Source: Ruminococcus sp. UBA3286 | Lineage (GTDB): Bacteria > Bacillota > Clostridia > Oscillospirales > Ruminococcaceae | Direction of reading: 5' to 3' | NCBI GenBank assembly: GCA_002362135.1 | Contig: DETO01000098.1 | Coordinates: forward strand, 1-16,066 | Length of the DNA: 16,066 nucleotides | Part shown: positions 1 through 6,286 of the stretch, one piece after another | Numbering within the stretch: position 1 is the stretch's first letter | Layout: each line of letters starts with the position of its first letter | Position numbers and translations under genes: made by a program | Notes under the pieces: generated by a model | Told to the model about the DNA's origin: nothing | What the model saw: the letters and a program-made list of their open reading frames with translations, nothing else | The model's database searches: none

Positions 1-14
1 TGAATCCCAATATT

Positions 15-53
15 AATTACATTACGTACCCACAAGGGGTACGTAATGTAATT
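15..53. repeat. Perfect 17-bp inverted repeat (hairpin)
   Basis: Bases 15-31 and 37-53 are exact reverse complements, separated by the 5-base loop ACAAG. No T-tract follows on either strand, so it does not look like a standard intrinsic terminator. It could be a protein-binding dyad, the end of an upstream element or a processed RNA hairpin. Nothing coding was recognised in 1-219; the rest of that stretch holds a 13-base motif and the promoter listed next. Confidence 0.75.
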
Positions 54-130
54 TACAGTGACAATAAAGAATAGTCGCTATACAGAAAGTAAAGGAGACA
101 ATGTTCCTGATATAGTACTGCACAAGTAAA

Positions 131-143
131 ATTGATTTCCGTG
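131..143 (+). promoter_or_regulatory. Putative activator site upstream of the ABC-exporter promoter
   Basis: The word ATTGATTTCCGTG ends 19 bases before the -35 hexamer at 163. The same 13 bases occur with the same 19-base gap before the minus-strand promoter at 13864-13892. Its centre falls near -61 relative to the predicted transcription start, a position typical of class I activator sites. The bound protein is unknown, and the regulatory role is inferred from the two matching copies. Confidence 0.5.
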
Positions 144-162
144 TATCGACAAAATCCACTTC

Positions 163-191
163 TTGACATAGGTTTGCAGATATGCTATAAT
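163..191 (+). promoter_or_regulatory. Sigma-A promoter of the ABC-exporter operon
   Basis: A perfect TTGACA (163-168) is followed by a 17-base spacer and a perfect TATAAT (186-191). A TG at 183-184 makes an extended -10. Transcription should start near 198, giving a leader of about 22 bases that carries a GGAGG ribosome binding site (211-215), 4 bases before the ATG at 220. Confidence 0.9.
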
Positions 192-219
192 GTGAATAAA
201 TAAATAATTCGGAGGTCGT

Positions 220-1008
220 ATGTTTCAAAAAATATCCGCGCAGATACACCAGCTAAAAAAATACCAATTCCTGTTTTCAGAACTGGTCAAGCGCGACTTT
301 AAGAAAAAATATAAACGAACGGTTTTAGGTATGTTTTGGAGCATACTTTCACCGCTGCTTCAGCTTGTTGTAATGGCGGTCGTTTTTACGCAGTTTTTCG
401 GCAGAAATACTGAACATTACATCATCTACCTGTTTTCGGGAAATCTGATTTTCGCTTTTTTCAAGGACTCCACAAACGGCGGAATGCATTCCCTTATGTC
501 GAACGCCAATATAATCAAAAAAATCAATTTACCTAAATACCTGTTTCTGCTCTCAAAGGAAGTCTCGTCATGCATCAACTTCGGATTGACGCTGGTGATC
601 TACTTCATTTTCGTGGCGATAGACGGAATTCCGTTTACATTAAAATTCCTGCTGCTGCTCTATCCGATAGCCTGCCTGCTGATTTTCAACATTGGCGTCG
701 GATTTATACTTTCAGCACTTTTCGTAATATTTAAGGACATACAATATTTGTATGACATATTCACACAGCTGTTAATGTATTTATCTGCAATATTCTATAC
801 TGTAAATATTTATCCTGAAAAAATACAAAAAATATTCTTCCTTAATCCCGTTTATACGTATATCACATATTTCAGACAAATAGTTATCGACAACATGATA
901 CCGTCCCTTTCAATTCACTTGCTTTGCATCGGCTACGCGCTGGCTGCATTGGCGATCGGAGCGTTTATTTATAAAAAATATAACTATAAATTCATGTATT
1001 ATATGTAA
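220..1008 (+). CDS. Wzm/TagG-type polysaccharide ABC exporter permease
   Basis: This is the membrane subunit of an ABC-2 family exporter that, with the ATPase encoded next, moves a lipid-linked surface glycan (O-antigen-like or teichoic-acid-like) out across the cytoplasmic membrane. The 262 residues match the usual size. A basic amphipathic N-terminus (about 20-40, with the RDFKKKYKRT stretch) precedes about six hydrophobic segments near 40-60, 66-82, 117-134, 141-160, 163-192 and 230-250. The FKDIQYLYDI stretch near 171-180, between two membrane segments, and the NP at 209-210 are typical of this family. The ATG at 220 has a GGAGG 4 bases upstream and a strong promoter. The ATPase gene follows after 10 bases. 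No glycosyltransferase lies nearby, so the substrate cannot be read from context. The general family is clear; the cargo is unknown. Confidence 0.88.
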   Translation: MFQKISAQIHQLKKYQFLFSELVKRDFKKKYKRTVLGMFWSILSPLLQLVVMAVVFTQFFGRNTEHYIIYLFSGNLIFAFFKDSTNGGMHSLMSNANIIKKINLPKYLFLLSKEVSSCINFGLTLVIYFIFVAIDGIPFTLKFLLLLYPIACLLIFNIGVGFILSALFVIFKDIQYLYDIFTQLLMYLSAIFYTVNIYPEKIQKIFFLNPVYTYITYFRQIVIDNMIPSLSIHLLCIGYALAALAIGAFIYKKYNYKFMYYM

Positions 1009-1018
1009 GAGGTGCTAA

Positions 1019-1756
1019 ATGAAAAAAATCGAACTGAATGACATATCCGTCTCCTATATCGTGGGCGATTTTTCAAATATCGGTCTGAAAGACGTTATCA
1101 TTCAAAAACTCAAAGGCACTTATGTCAAGAAGGAATTCACAGCCCTCAGCGGAATTTCTTTTTCCCTTGAGGAAGGCGAATTACTGGGAATTATCGGCAC
1201 TAACGGGGCGGGAAAATCCACCCTCTGCAAGGTGATTTCGGGAATCATGCGCCCTACGGAAGGCACAATGGCTGTCCGCGGAAGCATCGCTTCTCTGCTG
1301 GAACTCGGAACGGGTTTCGACGGCGATCTTACAGTACGCGAAAATACGTTTCTGCGCGGCGCAATGCTGGGATATACCCGTGAATTTATGAACGAAACAT
1401 ATGAGAAGATCATAGAATTTTCGGAGCTGAAAGAATTCGAAGACCGCAAATTCTCACATCTGTCGTCGGGAATGAAATCGCGCCTTGCATTTTCAATCGC
1501 CTGTCTGGTTCAGCCGGAAATTCTTATTCTGGACGAGGTTCTTTCCGTCGGGGACGGCGCATTCCGCAAAAAGAGTGAGAAAAAAATGCTGGAAATAATC
1601 GACGGCGGAGCGACTACTCTGCTTGTATCGCATTCGCTCGCCCAGATACGCCGTATGGCAACGAAAGTTCTATGGCTTGAAAAGGGCAAGCAGATGGCAT
1701 TTGGCGAAACCAAAGAAATTTGCGATCAATACGATGAATACCTGAAAAAAAAGTAG
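1019..1756 (+). CDS. Wzt/TagH-type ABC exporter ATPase, short form
   Basis: This is the cytoplasmic ATP-hydrolysing subunit that powers the preceding permease in surface-polysaccharide export. The 245-residue protein has Walker A (GTNGAGKST, 60-68), the ABC signature (LSSGMKSR, 148-155), Walker B (ILILDEV, 168-174, catalytic Glu173) and the switch histidine His205 in SHS. The N-terminal 40 residues before the fold are typical of glycan-exporter ATPases. It ends right after the nucleotide-binding domain and lacks the C-terminal carbohydrate-binding domain of long Wzt proteins, so export probably does not depend on recognising a modified glycan terminus. A GAGGTG ribosome binding site lies just before the ATG, 10 bases after the permease stop, which supports one operon and a 2:2 complex with the permease. 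Confidence 0.92.
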   Translation: MKKIELNDISVSYIVGDFSNIGLKDVIIQKLKGTYVKKEFTALSGISFSLEEGELLGIIGTNGAGKSTLCKVISGIMRPTEGTMAVRGSIASLLELGTGFDGDLTVRENTFLRGAMLGYTREFMNETYEKIIEFSELKEFEDRKFSHLSSGMKSRLAFSIACLVQPEILILDEVLSVGDGAFRKKSEKKMLEIIDGGATTLLVSHSLAQIRRMATKVLWLEKGKQMAFGETKEICDQYDEYLKKK

Positions 1757-1766
1757 GTGTATCCCA

Positions 1767-2009
1767 ATGAAGAAGTATCAATGCCCATGCTGCGGATTTT
1801 ATACCCTCGAAGACTGCGGGGAATATTCGATCTGCCCTGTCTGCTTCTGGGAGGACGACCCGTATCAGCGGCAGAATCCCGATTATGAAGGCGGCGCGAA
1901 TAATACCAGTCTGAATGCGGCTATTGAAAATTACCGAAAAATCGGAGTTTCCGAAGCACGTTTCAAATATAACGTCCGCCCTCCCTATGATGAGGAAAAA
2001 ATGCAATAA
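1767..2009 (+). CDS. Small CPCC-family cysteine-rich protein
   Basis: An 80-residue cytoplasmic protein with CPCC at residues 6-9 and CPVC at 23-26, a spacing that suggests a small zinc-binding knuckle. The following W-E-D-D-P-Y-Q run, the NPDYEGGANNTSL segment (38-50) and a C-terminal helix match the CPCC cysteine-rich family of bacterial small proteins (Pfam Cys_rich_CPCC, from memory). Their function is not established. The gene starts 10 bases after the ATPase stop, with an AGGTG partly overlapping that stop, so it is probably co-transcribed with the exporter; a link to glycan export is unproven. A strong terminator follows directly. Confidence 0.8.
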   Translation: MKKYQCPCCGFYTLEDCGEYSICPVCFWEDDPYQRQNPDYEGGANNTSLNAAIENYRKIGVSEARFKYNVRPPYDEEKMQ

Positions 2010-2018
2010 AATAACAAA

Positions 2019-2059
2019 GGCAGCGCTTGATTTATAAGCGCTGCCCTATTTTTATTTTT
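2019..2059. terminator. Bidirectional terminator between convergent genes
   Basis: A 10-bp perfect stem (2019-2028 with 2036-2045, GGCAGCGCTT) with a 7-base loop is followed on the plus strand by a T-rich tract (2047-2059). On the minus strand the same hairpin is followed by TTTGTTATTTTATT. It can therefore end both the exporter operon and the convergent LRR operon. Confidence 0.88.
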
Positions 2060-3413
2060 CGTCTTCTTTAGAAATGATGGATTCGTAATTTTCCTCTTCC
2101 TCTTTTTCTTTAGCCTCTTTCTCGGCTTTTTTGGCAGAACGCGGCGCGCCCTTTTTGCTTCTCGCCATAAGAACTATCGCAAATACTGCCACTGCAAGGA
2201 GGATTCCGACGATTATCACCACGAACGCCATGCCTTTCAGACTTTTGTCAACCGTCGTGTAATCGATTTTATTCGACTTAGCATACTTTTCGCCTGCCGA
2301 ATCCGAATATACGCTAAGCCGGAAATCATCGTATTCGCTATACTCGCCGTTTTCTCCAACCGAAAATCCGAAAGCATGATCGCCTATCTCGGTAATACTC
2401 TTGGGAATTCCGACCTGCTTCAGATTGCCGCACAAAGCGAATGCGCCCTCCCCTATCGATGAAATATTTTCGGGCAGAATCACGCGGTTAAGCGACGAGC
2501 AGTCGAAAAAAGCGCCCTCCCCTATCGTTTCAAGAGTGGTGGGGAAATCCGCAGTTTCAAGAGAAGCGCAGCTTTTAAAGGCTATATCCGAAATTTCGCG
2601 CAGTCCCTCCGAAAAATCAATGTTTTTCAATCCCATGCAATATCCGAACGCGCTATCGCCGATAGTAGTCACCGACGGCGGCAGAAAGAGGTTTTCAATT
2701 CCCACGCAGACCGTGAATGCGCCCGACTCAATAGTATTTACGGTATTTTCAATATAAACGTCGCCCGAAAGCTTCGTTGACGCACGGTAAATATTGGATT
2801 TGCTGCTGTTGTAGAGAATCCCGTCCTCAAATACGAAATTCGGCGTGTTGTCGGCGTCGATATTTTCAATGCTGCTGCAAGCTGCAAAAGCCATAGGCTC
2901 TATGGTCGTAAGGGATTTCGGCAGCTCGATCTCAGCCAATTTCGAACAGTTATAGAATGCATACGAAGCGATCGTTTCAACGGAATCGGGCATATACACG
3001 TGTTCGAGATTTTGACAGCCCATAAAAAGGCTGTTTGAAACGGTCGTGAGTCTTGCCGGCAGATTAACGGTTTTCAGCGATGTACAGCCTGCAAAAGCAC
3101 GATTTCCGATAGTTTTTATACTGGAGGGAAGTTCCAGTGTGGATATCATCGTGCAGCCCGTAAATGCGCCGTCGCCAATAGCCGTTATCGCGTAACCGTT
3201 TCGAAGTTCGGGAACAGAGCTTATAATAGCCGACGTCTCGCATGAAACGATCGTGTAAGAGCCGTCGATAAGTTCATAAGTGAACGTGCCGTCTGTCAAT
3301 TTCTCATCGGGATTCTGAATACCCTCATCAACCGCGAATGAGGAAACGGAGGCTGCCATTCCCAGCGTCATTACTGCACCGATAACAGCGGAAAAAATCT
3401 TTTTCAGATTCAT
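2052..3413 (-). CDS. Membrane-anchored BspA-type leucine-rich-repeat surface protein (453 aa)
   Basis: Predicted surface protein for adhesion or ligand binding; the ligand is unknown. Residues 1-27 form a signal peptide (basic KK, hydrophobic core, then A-S-F-A). About eleven BspA-like repeats of roughly 23 residues fill 78-350, with the recurring pattern I-G-x-x-A-F-x-x-C-x-x-L-x-x-I-x-x-P. An intervening stretch near 190-215 (FEDGILYN) is common in this family. A capping segment with AxxYAxxxxIxY lies near 373-385. Residues 394-416 are a transmembrane helix, followed by a charged Lys/Glu-rich tail of about 37 residues, giving type I topology. The start overlaps the stop of the upstream LRR gene in ATGA, behind a GGAGGAGGG ribosome binding site, which implies translational coupling. 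No sortase motif is seen. Confidence 0.88.
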   Translation of the reverse strand: MNLKKIFSAVIGAVMTLGMAASVSSFAVDEGIQNPDEKLTDGTFTYELIDGSYTIVSCETSAIISSVPELRNGYAITAIGDGAFTGCTMISTLELPSSIKTIGNRAFAGCTSLKTVNLPARLTTVSNSLFMGCQNLEHVYMPDSVETIASYAFYNCSKLAEIELPKSLTTIEPMAFAACSSIENIDADNTPNFVFEDGILYNSSKSNIYRASTKLSGDVYIENTVNTIESGAFTVCVGIENLFLPPSVTTIGDSAFGYCMGLKNIDFSEGLREISDIAFKSCASLETADFPTTLETIGEGAFFDCSSLNRVILPENISSIGEGAFALCGNLKQVGIPKSITEIGDHAFGFSVGENGEYSEYDDFRLSVYSDSAGEKYAKSNKIDYTTVDKSLKGMAFVVIIVGILLAVAVFAIVLMARSKKGAPRSAKKAEKEAKEKEEEENYESIISKEDEK

Positions 3414-5497
3414 TTGTCACCCTCCTCCTTCGGCGAACCGTTCTCGTTGGAAGTATCGGTTTTCGGGACGGATTTTTTCTTTTCCTTGCGCTTTGCGGAA
3501 ATTTTCCTGCCCGTAAATATGCCTGCAATGCCGAGAATCAGAACTATGACCGCTCCGGCGACGACATACAAGAAGTTTTTGTCAACATTTTTGCTTCCGA
3601 TTGCCACGGTATTGGTAATAACCTCGATTCCGCAGGCTTTCGCATAATCAAAAGCAAGCGAATCCTCGTCCGCATAAATTTTGAAGCCGTCCATAACGCT
3701 GAACGGAGCGGCGTCCACGTCCGACATTCTCTCCTGCTGGGCTTTCTGTATCTCTGCCGCAAGTTCTTCATCATAATCATATCCGAATGCATACTCGCCA
3801 ATAGTTTCAATCTTGTCGTATACGCGGATACTTTCCAGCGAGGTGCAGCCGATAAATGCGCCGTTTCCCGCGAAATTCAGATCTTTTGAAAGCTTTACGC
3901 TTTTAATTGACGGGCAGGCTTCAAACGAATAGCTGCCTATCGTCACAACATTTGAAAGATCAATCTCTTCCAGATATTCGTTATAGCAGAATGAGGACTT
4001 TTGCAGTTCCCTTACTGTTTCGGGCGGAGTGAAGGTCTTATCGCTTTTCTGATGCGGATATGCGATAAGCAGCGTTTTGTCCTTATTGTAGAGAACACCG
4101 TTTTCCGAAGAATATTCGCCGTCTCCGCCTTCAGTGACGTTTATCTCTTCCAGCGACAAGCAAGTAAGGAACGGCTCATCCCCTGCAATTTCCGTGCAGT
4201 TCGCCGAAATAGTAAGGCTTTTAAGCGTTTGCGGAAATGCATTCTCGCCGATAGTTTTTACGGTATCGGGAAGAATGATATCAGATGCTCCAACGGAAAT
4301 AAACGCATTCTTATATATCGACGTGACCTTATATCCGTCGATTTCTTCCGGAACTTCAATAGTATCGCCCATAGCCGCGCAGATAAGCAGCATCGCTTCT
4401 CCGTCCTGTATCGAATATTCATAATCGCCTGATACAATCGGATTCAAGGCTTTTAATTCTTCCTCTGCCTGAATAGCCTCTGTAGACTTGAATTCAAAAT
4501 CATTTGCGTAGTCATACTCGTCATCCGTATCAGTAGCATATTTCTGCGCTGCCGAGCCTGAATCGCCGATGACCAGAAAATCATCTACCGCATTTTCATC
4601 ATCTTTATAACCGAACGCATTATAACCTATATTTGCGACGGACGACGGAATTTTAATTTCTGTAAGAGCCGTTCCCATAAACGCACTCTGCAATACTTCT
4701 TCAAGAGCAGGCGGAAGAGTTACTTCTTCAAGGCTTTCGCAGTTGAGAAACGCCGCTAATCCAATTGAAACGGTGCTGTCCGAGAAGAGAACTTCTTTGA
4801 GCGAAGTGCAGTTTACGAACGCCATCGCATCAACATATTCGATAGAAGTATTGCTCATGTCTATCGATTTCAGAGAAGCATTGAAGCTGAAACTATGACG
4901 GTCAATAACCGAAAGCGAATCGGGCAGCGTGATCTCCTCCAGTTCGGTCTCCGAGATTGCGGCTATTCCAACCTCCTCAACGCCGTCGGGAATATTGAAA
5001 GACTTTACCGATTTTTTATTAGGGTAGAACAGCAGTTTTTTCATATCCTTGCTGTAAAGAACGCCGTCAACAGCGCAGTAATTTTCATTTTTATCGTCAA
5101 CGACTATCTCCTTTACGCTCATGCAGGGCGCAAATGGATTATCGGCGGAAATATACTCAATGCTTGCAGGAATGGTAATTTTTTCGGGGTGAACAGCCCT
5201 AAAAGCTTTTGCGTCGATCTCTGTCACTTTTGCGCCGTCAAGATTTTCGGGTATCGCTATTTCTGTCTCGCCCGAAGCGCAGTTCGTAATATGCGCGTTT
5301 CCGTCGCCGTCTATCGTGTATGTGAAATCGCCCGAAACTTTCTCTTCGGATTCCTCATCGGTGTCCGAAATTTCAGAAACGGCTGATTCTTCAGTTGCGC
5401 TTTCATTTTCCGCAAAGCTGCTGAACGCAGGAGTTACGGACGTCATGCAGATCAGCAGGCTTGCCGCCAATGCCGCCGCTTTTTTATGATGACTCAT
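3410..5497 (-). CDS. Membrane-anchored BspA-type leucine-rich-repeat surface protein, two-module (695 aa)
   Basis: Larger partner of the downstream LRR protein, with the same architecture. A signal peptide covers residues 1-29 and an acidic linker 30-54. Two homologous LRR modules occupy about 55-335 and 356-627. Each opens with SGD-[FY]-x-Y, carries a DGVLYSKD/NGVLYNKD segment (144-151 and 467-474) and closes with a GY-rich cap and an A-x-x-Y-A motif, so the protein arose by internal duplication. A transmembrane helix (642-661) and a basic tail of 34 residues follow. The start is supported by GAGGAAAG just upstream and by a promoter at 5553-5581. It overlaps the next gene by 4 bases. The likely role is a paired surface receptor or adhesin; binding partners cannot be inferred. 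Confidence 0.88.
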   Translation of the reverse strand: MSHHKKAAALAASLLICMTSVTPAFSSFAENESATEESAVSEISDTDEESEEKVSGDFTYTIDGDGNAHITNCASGETEIAIPENLDGAKVTEIDAKAFRAVHPEKITIPASIEYISADNPFAPCMSVKEIVVDDKNENYCAVDGVLYSKDMKKLLFYPNKKSVKSFNIPDGVEEVGIAAISETELEEITLPDSLSVIDRHSFSFNASLKSIDMSNTSIEYVDAMAFVNCTSLKEVLFSDSTVSIGLAAFLNCESLEEVTLPPALEEVLQSAFMGTALTEIKIPSSVANIGYNAFGYKDDENAVDDFLVIGDSGSAAQKYATDTDDEYDYANDFEFKSTEAIQAEEELKALNPIVSGDYEYSIQDGEAMLLICAAMGDTIEVPEEIDGYKVTSIYKNAFISVGASDIILPDTVKTIGENAFPQTLKSLTISANCTEIAGDEPFLTCLSLEEINVTEGGDGEYSSENGVLYNKDKTLLIAYPHQKSDKTFTPPETVRELQKSSFCYNEYLEEIDLSNVVTIGSYSFEACPSIKSVKLSKDLNFAGNGAFIGCTSLESIRVYDKIETIGEYAFGYDYDEELAAEIQKAQQERMSDVDAAPFSVMDGFKIYADEDSLAFDYAKACGIEVITNTVAIGSKNVDKNFLYVVAGAVIVLILGIAGIFTGRKISAKRKEKKKSVPKTDTSNENGSPKEEGDK

Positions 5498-5552
5498 GTT
5501 TCTTTCCTCACTTTATCTATATATTGCTTCTAAAAAGCAAAATCATACATTA

Positions 5553-5581
5553 ATTATATCATAATCCGCTGTTAATTGCAA
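5553..5581 (-). promoter_or_regulatory. Promoter of the LRR operon
   Basis: On the minus strand TTGCAA (5576-5581) is followed by 17 bases and a perfect TATAAT (5553-5558). It reads into the 695-residue LRR gene with a leader of about 50 bases. The leader contains a short TTGCTT/AAGCAA hairpin (5524-5540) of unknown meaning. Confidence 0.75.
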
Positions 5582-5599
5582 TGTATTTCACATACTTTT

Positions 5600-5612
5600 C
5601 ATGGAAATAAAA
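5600..5612 (-). promoter_or_regulatory. Possible degenerate copy of the shared upstream element
   Basis: On the minus strand TTTTATTTCCATG matches 10 of 13 positions of ATTGATTTCCGTG and lies 18 bases before the LRR -35, against 19 in the two exact copies. It overlaps the T-tract of the neighbouring terminator, which could by itself explain the T-rich half, so this is tentative. Confidence 0.25.
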
Positions 5613-5640
5613 AGGCGCTGCCGATCATGACAACGCCTTT
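5602..5640 (-). terminator. Terminator of the SHOCT-like gene
   Basis: On the minus strand a stem formed by 5631-5640 and 5611-5620 (ten pairs with one mismatch, loop 5621-5630) is followed by TTTTTATTTCC. It lies 12 bases after the stop of the 183-residue gene and separates it from the LRR promoter. Confidence 0.8.
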
Positions 5641-5652
5641 TATCGTTCAATT

Positions 5653-6204
5653 TTATGACAAAAGCAGTTCTATCTCTGCATCCTTTTCTTCGGCAGTTAT
5701 AATGCCCAGGTCATACTTCTGTTCAACTTTTTTAATTGCTTCAAAGTTCTCGATCCGCTTTCTGAGCTTTCCTGCTTTGGCATCATACTCTTCCTGAGTT
5801 ATAAGCTCCATAGACAATGCCTTATCAAGCTTGGCAATCTCTTCCTTAACCTTACCTTCGACAATGGTTTTTTCCTGAAGAAGCGTTCTGTCCTTCTTAC
5901 GCTTTTCTATTTCAACCATTTTCGCATTAAGTTCTTCCTTGCGCTCGAATTTAGGCTCAAGCGATTTAAGCGTATCTTCAATATCAATACATGGTGCTTC
6001 ACCGCTTGCTATCAAATATTCAACATACTTGCTTCCGATATGAGTATATCCGTTTTCAATGTCAACCTCGATAGCTGCAAGCTCCTTTTTTATTTCCGAA
6101 AGTTCTGATTTTTCCTTTGAATCAGTAGCAGTTGTGTTAATAACGTTTTTAGCTGATTTTCCCATTACATTGGCTGCATTTTTTAAATTATTAAAAAAAG
6201 CCAT
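5653..6204 (-). CDS. Uncharacterised helical protein with SHOCT-like C-terminus
   Basis: A 183-residue, charged, almost entirely helical protein without signal peptide or membrane segment. Residues 30-105 resemble the helical N-terminal module seen in many clostridial small proteins (E-I-x-x-x-Y-x-x-I-G-x-x-Y pattern near 46-61, then a long coiled-coil-like stretch 75-125). In those relatives a zinc ribbon often follows, but here the C-terminus has two helical pairs: KLDKALSMELITQEEYDAK (125-143) and KYDLGIITAEEKDAEIELLL (163-182). Both fit the SHOCT pattern (short hydrophobic helix, G/L-x-I-T-x-E-E). The start has AGGAGGAG upstream. It lies 82 bases downstream of nfnB across a hairpin, and no strong promoter of its own is visible. 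Function unknown; oligomerisation or a protein-interaction role is a guess from the helical content. Confidence 0.7.
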   Translation of the reverse strand: MAFFNNLKNAANVMGKSAKNVINTTATDSKEKSELSEIKKELAAIEVDIENGYTHIGSKYVEYLIASGEAPCIDIEDTLKSLEPKFERKEELNAKMVEIEKRKKDRTLLQEKTIVEGKVKEEIAKLDKALSMELITQEEYDAKAGKLRKRIENFEAIKKVEQKYDLGIITAEEKDAEIELLLS

Positions 6205-6249
6205 CTTTATTCTCCTCCTTCATAAATCGTAAATGATTTTTATATATGC

Positions 6250-6273
6250 GGCTCTGTCAATAATGACAGAGCC
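6250..6273 (-). terminator. Hairpin downstream of nfnB, probable weak terminator
   Basis: A 10-bp perfect stem (6250-6259 with 6264-6273, GGCTCTGTCA) has a 4-base loop and lies 13 bases after the nfnB stop. The following minus-strand sequence, GCATATATAAAAATC, is A/T-rich but not a proper T-tract, so termination may be partial with read-through into the SHOCT-like gene. An mRNA-stabilising hairpin is the alternative. Confidence 0.55.
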
Positions 6274-6286
6274 TTAGCACACTGTT

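Noticed and set aside
22..249. Minus-strand 75-codon open frame across the exporter promoter
   Set aside because: It overlaps a consensus promoter, a ribosome binding site and the start of the permease gene, and its translation has no recognisable domain.
1614..2006. 130-codon minus-strand frame opposite the ATPase end and CPCC gene
   Set aside because: It lies antisense to two well-supported genes with clear motifs; it is a shadow frame.
2052..5497. Repeated motifs in the LRR genes as DNA repeats or a recombination hotspot
   Set aside because: The periodicity is at protein level (about 23 residues); the nucleotide copies are diverged and show no long exact repeats.
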